Below are positions 8,964 to 19,389 of a stretch of DNA of 64,000 nt, piece by piece; position 1 is the stretch's first letter, and each line of letters opens with the position of its first letter. This stretch comes from SZUA-430 sp034440355 (GTDB taxonomy: Bacteria; Pseudomonadota; Alphaproteobacteria; Micropepsales; Micropepsaceae). The notes beneath the pieces are model-generated. The model was not told the origin of the DNA, did no database searches, and worked only from the letters and a program-made list of their open reading frames with translations. Location of the stretch: positions 13,794 through 77,793 of the forward strand of contig JAWXBY010000179.1 in NCBI GenBank assembly GCA_034440355.1, read 5' to 3'. The position numbers and the translations under genes are program-made.

Positions 8964-9512
8964 TTAAGGATTGGCCGTCTCAGTTCCTGCAGCGTTCTTG
9001 TCGGCGTCGGCGAAGGCGGCGCGCATGAATGTCAGGACGCGCCAGATATCGCGGCCCGTGAGGTCGTTCTTGAAGGGCGGCATGTCGGTTTTGAATTCGC
9101 CCCCGCCCTCGCTGATGCTCCAGTAGAAGAAATCGTCCTTGTAGAGCGGCTGGCCCAGGCTGCGGCCGAGGTCGGCGGGCTGCACGTCGAGCGTTGCGCC
9201 ACCGTCACCGTCGCCGACGCCCATCATACCGTGGCATACGGCGCAGCGCAGGTCGTAGAGCCTGGCGCCCTCGACCACGTTGGCGATCGACGCCGCCTGA
9301 GGGTTTTTCTTGTCGCGATAGGGCTCGGGCGCGCCGGCGCGCATGTAGAGCTTGTGACGCTCAGGGTTTTGCACGGTCGGAGCGGTGGGCTTGGTGCGGT
9401 CGATTGTGCAGATGGCGGGGCCAAAGAACGTCGCGCAACCGATGCCGACGAAGGCCGCGATGGCGAGAGCGGCGACGATGAGGCCGCTCAGAGCTGATTT
9501 CCACATGCCCAT
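8964..9512 (-). CDS. Monoheme c-type cytochrome, membrane-anchored
   Basis: This 182-aa cytochrome has an N-terminal hydrophobic segment at residues 8-30 that serves as export signal or anchor. One heme-binding CAVCH motif is at C90-H94, and a likely axial Met is M144 in TDMPPF. A GVGDGDGG loop follows the heme site, as in many soluble electron carriers and alcohol-dehydrogenase-type cytochromes. It should sit on the periplasmic face and shuttle electrons to a terminal oxidase. It is divergent from the diheme cytochrome gene at 9626, separated by 113 bp, which suggests joint control. No partner dehydrogenase is nearby. Confidence 0.88.
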   Translation of the reverse strand: MGMWKSALSGLIVAALAIAAFVGIGCATFFGPAICTIDRTKPTAPTVQNPERHKLYMRAGAPEPYRDKKNPQAASIANVVEGARLYDLRCAVCHGMMGVGDGDGGATLDVQPADLGRSLGQPLYKDDFFYWSISEGGGEFKTDMPPFKNDLTGRDIWRVLTFMRAAFADADKNAAGTETANP

Positions 9513-9625
9513 TGCCCTTTGGTTTCGGGGTTCTGATAGTCTGCCGTTAGGTCCCGTGCTTTGCGCCAGGTCAAGAAACTTGGGCGCGGAGAGCGTCTTT
9601 GCGGCATCAACAGGGATTCGAGACG

Positions 9626-10267
9626 ATGAACATTAGAGTTGTTGCGGCCGTCTTGGCACTGTCGCTGAGCGGGTGCGTTGACGAGACGACGCCCCTGGCC
9701 AGGGACCCAAGTGCGGATGCGGCGGCGCAGGCTGCGTTGGTCGAGGACGGGCTTGCCGTCGCGGAAGCGAACTGTGCGTCGTGTCATGCCATCGGTGCGA
9801 CAGGCGAGAGCGCGAACCGAAAGGCGCCGATCTTCCGGGCGCTGCTGGCGCGGTATTCGGCGGAGACATTGGAGACGGAATTGGCCGAGGGCATGCGCGT
9901 GGCCCACGCGCCGATGCCGCAGTTTAAGTTCAAGCCCGAAGGCGCTGCGGCCTTGGTCGCGTATCTGCGTGCGGTGCAGACGCGCGATCCGGGACAGGCC
10001 CTGGTCGAGCAGCGGTGTGCGCAATGCCACGCTGTGGGCCGCGAGGGCACGAGCCCGTATCCGGGCGCCCAGCCGTTCCGCAATCTGGGGCGGCGGTGGT
10101 GGCGCGGGCAACTGCGCGATGCCTTGCGCACCGGCATCATCGCAGAGCACGACCGTGCCGACGTCCGCCTTCCTCTGATGAAGCTCAGCGACGCGGAGAT
10201 CGATGTGTTTCTCGCTTATCTGAAGACGATCGCGACGCCTGCAAATCCGGCACCGAAGGCGCCATAA
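9626..10267 (+). CDS. Diheme c-type cytochrome lipoprotein
   Basis: The product is 213 residues. A lipoprotein signal ends in the lipobox LSGC at C17, followed by two small cytochrome c domains with heme sites CASCH (C50-H54) and CAQCH (C131-H135). The start ATG 9626 was chosen over the frame's earlier start at 9599 because it places the signal peptide at the N-terminus and has AGGGA upstream. Tandem monoheme domains of this size resemble cytochrome c4-like carriers or cytochrome subunits of dehydrogenases. The second domain is unusually Trp/Arg-rich (GRRWWRGQ). The electron partner is not evident from the neighbours. Confidence 0.88.
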   Translation: MNIRVVAAVLALSLSGCVDETTPLARDPSADAAAQAALVEDGLAVAEANCASCHAIGATGESANRKAPIFRALLARYSAETLETELAEGMRVAHAPMPQFKFKPEGAAALVAYLRAVQTRDPGQALVEQRCAQCHAVGREGTSPYPGAQPFRNLGRRWWRGQLRDALRTGIIAEHDRADVRLPLMKLSDAEIDVFLAYLKTIATPANPAPKAP

Positions 10268-10274
10268 GTGAGGA

Positions 10275-10661
10275 CTAAGGGTAGGCGGTGTATTTTACAT
10301 CGCAGGTGTAGGTGAACTCCCACTGCGGGTCGTAGATGAGGCTGCCGCCGGTGACATCGCACTTGCGGCCTTGGCGCTCCAGATAGGCGGCGACGGCAGC
10401 TTCGATCGTTTCGCGCGCTGTGGTGTTGTTATAGCGGTCGAAGGTGACGTTGCGGATGACCGTGTCGCTGACGGCGGTCGCGAGGCTTGGCGTGACGATA
10501 AGTTTGCCGGCGCTGGGTTTGTCGAAGATGCGGTAGCTTTGGTTCTCGTGCGCGAAGGTCGTGAGCGGTATGTAGCGGTATTCGTCGTTGACGTAGCTTG
10601 GGTAGGCGCAGGCCTGAAGCGCGGCGGCGAGCATTGTTGTCGCGATGATGGGGCGAAGCAT
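10275..10661 (-). CDS. Small lipoprotein, unknown function
   Basis: This predicted 128-aa lipoprotein starts at ATG 10659-10661, preceded by a strong GAGGAGG ribosome site. An in-frame GTG at 10676 is possible but has no such site. The signal peptide leads to a lipobox at LQAC, after which the mature chain begins. The rest is a soluble domain with two cysteines (RKCDV and YTCDV) that could form a disulfide. No family is recognised. It lies just 11 bases downstream of the beta-barrel gene stop (10673), so the two are probably cotranscribed. Confidence 0.7.
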   Translation of the reverse strand: MLRPIIATTMLAAALQACAYPSYVNDEYRYIPLTTFAHENQSYRIFDKPSAGKLIVTPSLATAVSDTVIRNVTFDRYNNTTARETIEAAVAAYLERQGRKCDVTGGSLIYDPQWEFTYTCDVKYTAYP

Positions 10662-10672
10662 TGCGAGCCTCC

Positions 10673-11314
10673 TCACGGGGCAAATGTGTAGCGCACGCCC
10701 AAGGTCAGCGTGTGCTTGGTGAAATCGTCGAAGCGGATAACAAAGCCCGGGTCGCTTCGTTCCTCGAACTCGGGGTCGAGGACGTGGAGATAGCGATAGG
10801 CGAGCGTGAGTTCGGTGCTGTCGCTGACCGCGACGTTGATGCCGGCGATGCCCTGGTAGGCGAAGTTCAGGTCGGTGTCGTCGAGGCCCGCGATTTCCAG
10901 CATCGCGTAGTCTAGGCCCACGCCGCCGCCGAGCGAAACGCCGACACCGCCGCCGAGCGGGAGTTCGTAGGTCATGTTGTACATCGCCGTCAGTTCATCG
11001 AGGCTGCCCGTCGATGGTAGCGCCGGGGTGGTGAACTGATCCTTATCGTTGCTGCGCCAGGCGAGTTCCCCTTCGATGCGCCAGCCCTGTAATGCGTAGC
11101 CCAGCGTCGCGACGACGGCCCAGCCGTCATCGAAGCGGCCAACGGGACTGTAGGCGAAGGTTGTGAGACCGCCGGCGGTCGAGCCGAAGTCGGCGTCGGT
11201 GTCGGTGATCGAACTCGCGCCGGCTTCCAGGCCGATGTACCAGCCCTTGGCTTGCGCTGCGCCGGTGAGGGTCAGGGCGCAAACGGCTCCGAGCAGGGTC
11301 ACCTTGAGCGGCAT
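10673..11314 (-). CDS. Outer-membrane beta-barrel protein (OmpA/Opa-like barrel)
   Basis: The 213-aa product has a cleavable signal peptide ending in AQA and a mature chain opening KGWYIGLEAGASS, a typical first strand of eight-stranded porin-like barrels. Alternating hydrophobic strands follow, and it ends with GVRYTFAP, close to the aromatic C-terminal signature used by the BAM complex. Start ATG 11312-11314 has AAAGGA upstream; the longer frame beyond it is not coding-like. Its first strand closely resembles that of the barrel-OmpA protein at 25916, so the two are probably paralogues. The role is structural or unknown. Confidence 0.85.
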   Translation of the reverse strand: MPLKVTLLGAVCALTLTGAAQAKGWYIGLEAGASSITDTDADFGSTAGGLTTFAYSPVGRFDDGWAVVATLGYALQGWRIEGELAWRSNDKDQFTTPALPSTGSLDELTAMYNMTYELPLGGGVGVSLGGGVGLDYAMLEIAGLDDTDLNFAYQGIAGINVAVSDSTELTLAYRYLHVLDPEFEERSDPGFVIRFDDFTKHTLTLGVRYTFAP

Positions 11315-11530
11315 GGGTCGTCCTTTCGGCAGGGTGATTCGCCGTTTGGAATTGTCGTCCGAGCGGGTGCGCAATTCTGCAACACGCGGGCGCAAAGCTC
11401 CGGTTCCCGCGGTGTTTGCTGGGGACGAGGCGGTTGCCGTTTGCGCCATTGTCGCGCGGCGGCGGCTGCGTCTAGGTTGGCCGCTGACTCGGCGCTTTGG
11501 GATCGCGCCGTGCTGGTATGGGATCGGATC

Positions 11531-12460
11531 ATGGCGGAACAGTCGGCGGCAGCGAATGAAGGCGGTGGGTTCCGTATCCCCGCGAGTTCTCAGGAGATCT
11601 GGGCGCTGGTGCTTTCGCTGCTTGTGGTTTTTCTGTTGGTGCAGGTTGGCGCGCCGGTCATCCGTGAGTTTGAGTTTTTGGATCCGAAGCTGCGGGACTA
11701 TTTCATCGGCATCAGCTTCGCTGCGTTTCCGTTGGTCCATCGCCAGTGCAAGCGCAGCCTGAGCGGCTTCACCACGCAGGCCGACACGCATGTCGATCTC
11801 ACTCCTTGGTACGTCTCGGGGGCGTTTGCGGCGGCGTTGCTGTTTGCGTGGAACCAGTTCGTGTCGGGATGTGCGGGATTTGCGATCGGTGTGCTGCATG
11901 CGCAAATTCCGGTGGGACAGATCAGCGACAGCGAGTTCCTGGAAGCGTTGGGACTGAGTCTGCTCGCCATGTCGATCCCGATGAGCGCCTTCGCCTCGGT
12001 GTTCGCGGGGATCTTGCTCAACCGGTATACGCGCTCGCACGTGTTTCTGGCGCTGGGTACGGCGGCGGTCCTCTATCTGCTGTTCAACATCTCGTTGAAC
12101 TATGCGTTGCAGCCTGAGTTTATCGGCGCGCAGGTCGCCAACGCGTTTTCTCAGGGGATTGCGGGCGTGGTCGGGTTCTTCGTCGGTATGGGACTCGTTG
12201 CGCTGGTCGTGTTGATCTTCGGCGGCATCGGCGTTGCGATTTCGCGGTTCAATCGTGAGCGGTCGCTGGGGCGGATCGTCGACGGGGCGCGGCGCTTGTC
12301 GCCGGCGGATCGCGATTTGGTCGCCGCGGAAATTTCACAGCGTCTTACGGCGGCCATTCAGCAGCCGCAGGCCAGCGCGCCACCGTCTGCATCCGCGTTC
12401 GTGTCGGCGCCGGTGGTTCAACCGGGGCCGACGCAGCTGCCGACGGCGGCTGAGCCCTAA
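11531..12460 (+). CDS. Multi-pass membrane protein, unknown function
   Basis: The 309-aa protein has about six hydrophobic segments (near residues 25-45, 55-75, 95-120, 135-160, 170-190, 210-240) and a cytoplasmic-looking Ala/Pro/Gln-rich C-terminal tail. No catalytic or transport motif was recognised. ATG 11531 was chosen because it opens a hydrophilic N-terminus just before the first membrane span, whereas the longer frame upstream is Arg/Ser/Gly-rich and not protein-like. It is divergent from the barrel gene and convergent with the SnoaL-like gene. Confidence 0.7.
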   Translation: MAEQSAAANEGGGFRIPASSQEIWALVLSLLVVFLLVQVGAPVIREFEFLDPKLRDYFIGISFAAFPLVHRQCKRSLSGFTTQADTHVDLTPWYVSGAFAAALLFAWNQFVSGCAGFAIGVLHAQIPVGQISDSEFLEALGLSLLAMSIPMSAFASVFAGILLNRYTRSHVFLALGTAAVLYLLFNISLNYALQPEFIGAQVANAFSQGIAGVVGFFVGMGLVALVVLIFGGIGVAISRFNRERSLGRIVDGARRLSPADRDLVAAEISQRLTAAIQQPQASAPPSASAFVSAPVVQPGPTQLPTAAEP

Positions 12461-12485
12461 GCGTTGCGCGCGGGCGTTATCATCG

Positions 12486-12935
12486 TCAGACGTTCCAATC
12501 GACGCTGAGACCTTCGCGTTCGTTGTCCCAGATCATCGACATGATCCGCCAATGGCCTGCCTCGTCGCGGTAGAGCTGGATCGAATTGATGCCGCGGCGT
12601 TCGGGGGTCGTGTCGTGTGGCGCGCGGCGCGCTTCGTAGATGCTCCAGGCGTGGGCGATGTTGCCGAATTCGTGGACGCGGCGCGCGATCTCGATCTCGA
12701 AGAAGTCGTTCGAGGCGAAGAACGCCTTGGTGTCGGCGACGTAGTCGTCGAGCGCCATGATCTTGATCCACGGTTTGCCGTCGGGGCCGAGGCCGGTGCG
12801 CATCTGGCGCGCGTCGGGATGGAAGACCTTTCTTTGCAGCGACCAATCGCGTGGGCCGGCTGGTCCTGAGACCATTGCGTACATCGCGTCGATGACGGAG
12901 CCGACGACCGTGGGATCGAGTTTTTGTGTGTTCAT
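12486..12935 (-). CDS. SnoaL/NTF2-like fold protein
   Basis: This 149-aa soluble protein reads as a cone-shaped NTF2-like domain. It has a helical N-terminus (VVGSVIDAMYAMVSG), a central strand set including FFEIEIARRVHEFGNIAHAWS, and the ending LYRDEAGHWRIMSMIWDNE, which is typical of nuclear transport factor 2 superfamily proteins. Members are enzymes (isomerases, dehydratases) or ligand binders, and no reaction can be assigned here. ATG 12935 was preferred because the upstream extension to 13031 shows no domain character. Confidence 0.72.
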   Translation of the reverse strand: MNTQKLDPTVVGSVIDAMYAMVSGPAGPRDWSLQRKVFHPDARQMRTGLGPDGKPWIKIMALDDYVADTKAFFASNDFFEIEIARRVHEFGNIAHAWSIYEARRAPHDTTPERRGINSIQLYRDEAGHWRIMSMIWDNEREGLSVDWNV

Positions 12936-13072
12936 TGCTTCGAACTGCCCCTGTTCAGCGTTGTTTAGCGGGGTGTTCTCGTGCGTGAAAGGGCCTAGGT
13001 TCCCGTGCGCCACAATCCCGCCATCTGGCACGGTGAGGGTGGCCTGGTTGCGATTGCTGATGGAGGTGTGGC

Positions 13073-13336
13073 GTGACTTTATCCCTCAACGCGCTCGGCA
13101 AGGGCGCTGCTGCTTTGGCCGTGGTGACGGCGTTTGCGGGCGAAGCTCTGGCTCAACAGGCGCAGACGCCGTCGATATCGGGCAACTCGTGGGTTGCGAT
13201 TGCGATCGTCGGGGGGCTCGTTCTCTTGATCTTCCTGCTCATCGGCGGTGCGCTCAGTCTGTCGAAGCGTGACAAGAGCGACGCGGAAGACACCGGCATC
13301 GCTATCATCGGTCCCGACGAAGACGACGACAAGTAG
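13073..13336 (+). CDS. Small exported single-pass membrane protein
   Basis: The 87-aa product starts at GTG 13073, preceded by a GGAGGTGTG stretch. It has a signal-like segment (residues 10-27, ending ALAQ), a short linker and a strongly hydrophobic helix WVAIAIVGGLVLLIFLLIGGAL near 40-61. An acidic tail ends DEDDDK. The second segment probably spans the inner membrane with the acidic tail inside. No family is recognised. It is convergent with the acyl-CoA dehydrogenase gene, leaving a 21-bp gap. Confidence 0.6.
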   Translation: MTLSLNALGKGAAALAVVTAFAGEALAQQAQTPSISGNSWVAIAIVGGLVLLIFLLIGGALSLSKRDKSDAEDTGIAIIGPDEDDDK

Positions 13337-13357
13337 CGCGCAAAGCCGAACGCAGCG

Positions 13358-14575
<1,218 letters not shown>

Positions 14576-14644
14576 TGCGCAGTCTCCCGTTCGCACGGGC
14601 GCATTCATATGGGGTGCGTTCGCGGGCGTCCAGCTTGCGCGGCG

Positions 14645-16528
14645 TCAGGACGCGGCGGCCGTGGCTTGTGCCGGCCATTCGACGCGGTCAGCGGGCAGCG
14701 TGACGCGGACGATCGTGCCGTCGCCGGGGGTGCTTTCGACGGCGAAGGTGCCACCGTGAAGTTCGACGAGGGTTTTGGTCAGGGGGAGGCCCAGGCCCGT
14801 GCCTTCGTATTTTCGGTCGAGGCCGGTGTCGACTTGGCCGAACGGCTGGAGCGCTACGGCGATTTCGGCCGCCGTCATCCCGATGCCACTGTCCCTTACC
14901 TGCAGCGTAAGAGCGCCGTCCGCTTCGATGCGTGCGGCGAGTTCGACGCGGCCGCCGCGCGGGGTGAACTTGACCGCGTTGGACAGCAGATTGATCACGA
15001 TCTGCTTTACGCGCACCGGATCCGCACGCAACGTGGGTAGACGCGGCGGCAGGTCCGTCGCAATGGTCACGCCCCCGCTGATGGCGCGGTCGCGACAGAT
15101 CAGCGTGCAACCGCCGACGATCTCTGCCAGGCAGATGCGGTCGTCGTGCAGTTCAAGCTTGCCGGCTTCGATGCGCGAGAGGTCCAGTACGTCGTTTATG
15201 AGCGACAAGAGATGGCGGCCGGACTCGTGGATGTCTTGCGCATAGGAAACGTAGCGCTGGTTGCCGAGGGGACCGAACAGTTCGCCGTTCATCGTTTCCG
15301 AGAAGCCGATGATGGCGTTCAAGGGCGTGCGCAGTTCGTGGCTCATGTTGGCGAGGAAGGCCGACTTGGCGCGGTTGGCTTGTTCGGCCTGGTTCTTGGC
15401 TGCGGCCGCCGTCTTGTTCGCTTGCACGAGTTCGGTGATGTCGGTACCGGTGGCGCGATAGCCTATGAAGGTGCCGGTGGAATCTACGATGGGTCTGCCC
15501 GACAGCGACCAATAGCGCTCGCGGCCGTCCGTCGAGATGTGCCGCATGCGATGGCCCCGGAAGGGGCGGTGCGCTGCAAGGTCGTCGAAATGCGTCGGTG
15601 TCTCAATCTTGATCCACGGGCGGCGCGCGAGGGTCGCCCACGGGTGGCCGATGACCAACTTGTTCGGGACGCCCGTCGATTCCTGAAAGCGATCGGACAG
15701 GTATGTGATGTTCAAGTTCTCATCGAGTTCGCACAGCCAGTCGGATGCGATTTCGGTGAAGCCTTCGAACCGGTCTTCGCTGACGAGAGCGCGCTTCTCG
15801 CTGTCGGCGCCTTGGTGCGAGATGCGCCAAGCACCGATGAGCCCGGCGGCCGCGAGCAGCAAGGTGCCCAGAAGCACGAGGGCAAGCGCAACGTCGCGAA
15901 TGCTCTGCGCGGCCTCGCGCATGCGGGCGGCGAAGGCGCGTTCCAAGTCCGTCAGTTCTTCGTCGATCGCCGCTGCGCGCGCCAAATCGGCTGCGATTTG
16001 ATCGTGCGGCGCGCGTACCGCGACAGCTTTGCGCACCTTGTCGCCGGTGGCAGCAAGCTCGGCCATCCGCGCGTCCGCTGTCTGCCAAAGCGCGACGGCG
16101 TCGGCGAGCGGGCCGAAGTCCTTAAACAGCACGAACCCGACGTTCATTGCGAACGTGTCGCTGCTATCGATCCCCAACTTGATGAAGCCTGCGGAGGCGG
16201 CGTCGAAATCCGGGCGGGGACGTTCGAGAGCTTCGCGCGCGTCGCCAGCGGCCAACGCGCGCGCCATCTCGCGGTCGAACGCCTCGATGTGCCGAGAGTC
16301 GCGGGAGGCTTCGAACTCGAGCAAGCTGATCACGGCAGACTTTTGCGCCTCGGCGTAGAACGCAGCGCCCGAAGCGAAGGAGCGGGCGACATCGACGGTG
16401 CTCAGCGCCATCCATGACAGCAGAACGATGAGCAGCTGGACGCCCGCGAAAATCGCGACGAGCCGACGGAAACGATCGCGGTGTGCAGCGACCGCGTTGC
16501 GGCTGCGGCGTGCGAACATCGCAAGCAT
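14645..16528 (-). CDS. PAS-domain membrane sensor histidine kinase
   Basis: This 627-aa kinase has membrane segments at about residues 23-45 and 211-235 enclosing a periplasmic helical sensor. A PAS domain (252-368, ending in ATGTDITELV) follows, then a HisKA domain with the phospho-acceptor H397 in MSHELRTPLN. The HATPase domain shows the N box (INLLSNAVKF), G1 (DSGIGM) and G2 (GTGLGL). The periplasmic portion is about 165 residues of helix, like four-helix-bundle sensors. No response regulator gene is adjacent, so this is an orphan kinase. The signal and partner cannot be inferred from the context. Confidence 0.92.
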   Translation of the reverse strand: MLAMFARRSRNAVAAHRDRFRRLVAIFAGVQLLIVLLSWMALSTVDVARSFASGAAFYAEAQKSAVISLLEFEASRDSRHIEAFDREMARALAAGDAREALERPRPDFDAASAGFIKLGIDSSDTFAMNVGFVLFKDFGPLADAVALWQTADARMAELAATGDKVRKAVAVRAPHDQIAADLARAAAIDEELTDLERAFAARMREAAQSIRDVALALVLLGTLLLAAAGLIGAWRISHQGADSEKRALVSEDRFEGFTEIASDWLCELDENLNITYLSDRFQESTGVPNKLVIGHPWATLARRPWIKIETPTHFDDLAAHRPFRGHRMRHISTDGRERYWSLSGRPIVDSTGTFIGYRATGTDITELVQANKTAAAAKNQAEQANRAKSAFLANMSHELRTPLNAIIGFSETMNGELFGPLGNQRYVSYAQDIHESGRHLLSLINDVLDLSRIEAGKLELHDDRICLAEIVGGCTLICRDRAISGGVTIATDLPPRLPTLRADPVRVKQIVINLLSNAVKFTPRGGRVELAARIEADGALTLQVRDSGIGMTAAEIAVALQPFGQVDTGLDRKYEGTGLGLPLTKTLVELHGGTFAVESTPGDGTIVRVTLPADRVEWPAQATAAAS

Positions 16529-16741
16529 GACGGTGCGAACCTCTGCCTTCGTGCCGTTTGGCGGCCCTTAGACCCAATAAGACCATGGGGCGGTTCAACA
16601 ATCGCTAAATCGCACCTGCAGAGGACGGATTTCTGCGCGCCAAATTTGTCTGTCTGGCGCACGAGCGGCATTGCGCGCGGCCGATTAAGGTTTCCTGCGG
16701 GAACCGAGAAAGGGTGAAGAATTACTTTATTCTCACCGACG

Positions 16742-19375
16742 CTATCCGGCGGTCAGTCGTTTCGCCGCCGCTGCAAAGGGCTTTGCGGATTTGGCGTAGT
16801 CGGCCCACGCCTTCGACTTCTTCAGAAATCCGGGGACGGTGTGCACGTTGAACTTCGTTGGGTCCAGGCCCGCCTTTGCTTGGGCCCAGGTGATGGGCAT
16901 CGAGACCGGCGCGCCAAGTCTCGCGCGCGGCGAGAAGGCGGCGACGGCGGTGGAGAGGCGGTCGTTGCGCAGATAGTCGAGGAAGATGCGGCCGCTGCGG
17001 TCTTTCTTCGCCATGGTCGTGAGGTATTTCGCCGGCGTGTCGGCTGCGATTTGGCGGCAGAGTTCGAGGGCGAAGGCTTTGGCTTCGTCCCAGGTGAATT
17101 TCGTTTTCGATTTGGCGAAGGGGGTGACCACGTGGAGGCCTTTGCCGCCCGTCGTTTTGCAGAAAGCTGACAGGCCGATCGCCTCGAGGCGGTCTTTGAA
17201 TTCGTGCGCGGCTTCGATGACGCGCGCGAAGGGTACGTCGGGAGCGGGGTCGAGGTCGAAGACCAGGCGGCCGGGTACTTCGGGATCGTCGGGTTCGCAA
17301 TTCGTCGGGTGGAATTCGATCGCGGAGATTTGAGCGGCGGCGAGGATGGCCTCCAGCGTGTCGAATTGGACGTAGGGTTGTTTGTCGCCGCGCACTTTGA
17401 CGAGGGTGATTGCTTTCGATTGGCCGCGCATTTCGTGGCGCTGGAAGAATTGCTGCGCGCCGATACCGTCGGGGGCGCGGATGATCGAGCAGGGGCGGCC
17501 CTTGATGTAGTCGAGCAGGTGGTCGCCGATCGCTTCGTGGTACTTTGCCAGGTCGAGTTTGGTCACCGCCTTGTCGTCGCCAGCGGCGGGCCAGAGTTCT
17601 TTTTCCGGATGGCTGATGGCGACGTTCATAACGCGTGGATCCTTGCCCGCGCTTGGTGAGACGATAACGTCGGGTAGTTTGCGCGGTTCCTCTGCGCCTG
17701 CCGGGCGGACGTCTTCGACGATGACTTCTCCGGGCGGCTTGTCTTCGCGGATACCTTTGAAGGCGCCTTGGCGGACGAGGCCGTCGCTGCTCCAGCCGGC
17801 GAATTCGATTTCGGCGACGAGGGCCGGTTTGGCCCAGCGAATTTCGCCGGTCTTCTTCGGTGCGGTCGCGCCGGTGAAGGGGCTGTCGTCGGCGGCGACG
17901 GCACTCAAGCGTTTATGCAGGCTCTGCGCGGTCTTGACGTCGAAACCTGTGCCGACGCGGCCGAGATATTGCAGGCGGCCGCCTCTGTACGCGCCGACGA
18001 GCAGGGAGCGGAAGCGGGCGCCTTCTTCTGCCCAGCCGCCGATGACGACCTCTTGGCCGCCGCGCAGTTTGGTTTTCTGCCAGCTGTCGGTGCGGACGGA
18101 TTTGTAAGGTGCGTCGAGGCGCTTTGAGACGATGCCCTCGAGATTCATTTTGCCCGCGGCTTCGAGTACCGCTTTGCCGTCGTCTTCGATGTGTTCGACG
18201 TAGCGGATCATCGGGCCGGCTTTGGCGATGCGTTTGCGCAGGCGTTCTTTGCGTGCGGCGAGTGGTTGGGGGCGCAGATCTTCGGCGCCGTCCACGAGCA
18301 GGTCGAAGGCGAAGTAGATCAGCTTGTCGGTCTTGTTGTTCGCGATCGCCGCTTGCAAGGCGGAGAAGTCCGGGCTGCCGTCCTTGTCGACGGCGCAGAT
18401 TTCGCCGTCGATGATGCAGTTCGGCAGTTTCGAGCCGACGCGGGCGAGGGATTTGAACTTGTCGGTCCAGTTGAGGCCTTTGCGCGTGCGGAGTGTCGCT
18501 TCGCCGTCTTCGACGCGCATCTGGATACGGTAGCCGTCGAGTTTGACCTCGTGGCCCCAACCGGACGAGCGCGGCGGCGAGGTGACGGATTTGCAGAATT
18601 GCGGATGGATGAATTCGGGCAGTTCGCTGAGCGGTTTTGCGGGCGCGGCGATGGCAGGCTTCGCGGGCGCGCGCGGTTCGTTGCGGTCGATGCTATGTTC
18701 GCGGTTGGCGCGATCGGAATTCCAGATCGCGTCGCGGGCTGTGCGCGCTTTCAGCATGAAGGGTTTTGGTGCGCGGCCTTTGCCGGCGGCGATTTCGTCG
18801 AGTGTGCGGGAGGAGGCTACGGACGTGTCTTCGTCTAGGATTTTTTCGCCATGGCCGTTCTTTGCGTATTCATCGCGGTGTTTGATGAGGAGCCAGTTGT
18901 CGTGGCGTTCGCGCTCGCGGCGCTTCATGCGCACCAGCGCCCATGAGCCGTGGAGTTTTTCACCGGCGAGGTTGAATTTGAAGTCGCCTTTGCGCAGCGC
19001 TTCTTGGGGTGTCAGGTTGCCCTCGACTTCCCAGAAGCCGCGGTCCCACAGCATGACCGTGCCGCCGCCGTATTGGCCCTTCGGGATCGTGCCTTCGAAG
19101 TCGCCGTAGTCGAGCGGGTGGTCTTCCACTTCGACGGCGAGGCGTTTGTCGGCCGGGTCGAGGGAGGGGCCGCGGGTCACGGCCCAAGACTTGAACACGC
19201 CGTCGAGTTCGAGGCGGAAGTCGTAGTGGAGGCGCGTCGCGGCGTGTTTCTGGATGACGAAGCGCAGGCGCTTTGACGGCGCGACGGGGAGTTCGCCGGA
19301 GGGCTCGTCCGTTTTCGCGAAGTCGCGCTTGGCGTGATAGGCGCCGAGTTTTTTCTTCGTGTCGCGGGCGGGCAT
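16742..19375 (-). CDS. ligD: Multifunctional DNA ligase LigD (NHEJ)
   Basis: The 877-aa enzyme contains all three LigD activities. The N-terminal 3'-phosphoesterase domain (about 1-180) has HYDFRLE at 50-56 and EDHPLDYGDFEG. The central ATP-dependent ligase domain (about 255-560) carries adenylation lysine K278 in EVKLDGYR. The C-terminal primase-polymerase domain (about 585-870) has the metal-binding DLDP motif at 707-710. It processes and seals double-strand breaks with Ku. Order PE-LIG-POL is the Agrobacterium/Pseudomonas arrangement rather than the mycobacterial one. It starts 14 bases after the Ku stop, so the two genes form an operon. Confidence 0.97.
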   Translation of the reverse strand: MPARDTKKKLGAYHAKRDFAKTDEPSGELPVAPSKRLRFVIQKHAATRLHYDFRLELDGVFKSWAVTRGPSLDPADKRLAVEVEDHPLDYGDFEGTIPKGQYGGGTVMLWDRGFWEVEGNLTPQEALRKGDFKFNLAGEKLHGSWALVRMKRRERERHDNWLLIKHRDEYAKNGHGEKILDEDTSVASSRTLDEIAAGKGRAPKPFMLKARTARDAIWNSDRANREHSIDRNEPRAPAKPAIAAPAKPLSELPEFIHPQFCKSVTSPPRSSGWGHEVKLDGYRIQMRVEDGEATLRTRKGLNWTDKFKSLARVGSKLPNCIIDGEICAVDKDGSPDFSALQAAIANNKTDKLIYFAFDLLVDGAEDLRPQPLAARKERLRKRIAKAGPMIRYVEHIEDDGKAVLEAAGKMNLEGIVSKRLDAPYKSVRTDSWQKTKLRGGQEVVIGGWAEEGARFRSLLVGAYRGGRLQYLGRVGTGFDVKTAQSLHKRLSAVAADDSPFTGATAPKKTGEIRWAKPALVAEIEFAGWSSDGLVRQGAFKGIREDKPPGEVIVEDVRPAGAEEPRKLPDVIVSPSAGKDPRVMNVAISHPEKELWPAAGDDKAVTKLDLAKYHEAIGDHLLDYIKGRPCSIIRAPDGIGAQQFFQRHEMRGQSKAITLVKVRGDKQPYVQFDTLEAILAAAQISAIEFHPTNCEPDDPEVPGRLVFDLDPAPDVPFARVIEAAHEFKDRLEAIGLSAFCKTTGGKGLHVVTPFAKSKTKFTWDEAKAFALELCRQIAADTPAKYLTTMAKKDRSGRIFLDYLRNDRLSTAVAAFSPRARLGAPVSMPITWAQAKAGLDPTKFNVHTVPGFLKKSKAWADYAKSAKPFAAAAKRLTAG

Positions 19376-19389
19376 TGCGCCGCTCTAGC

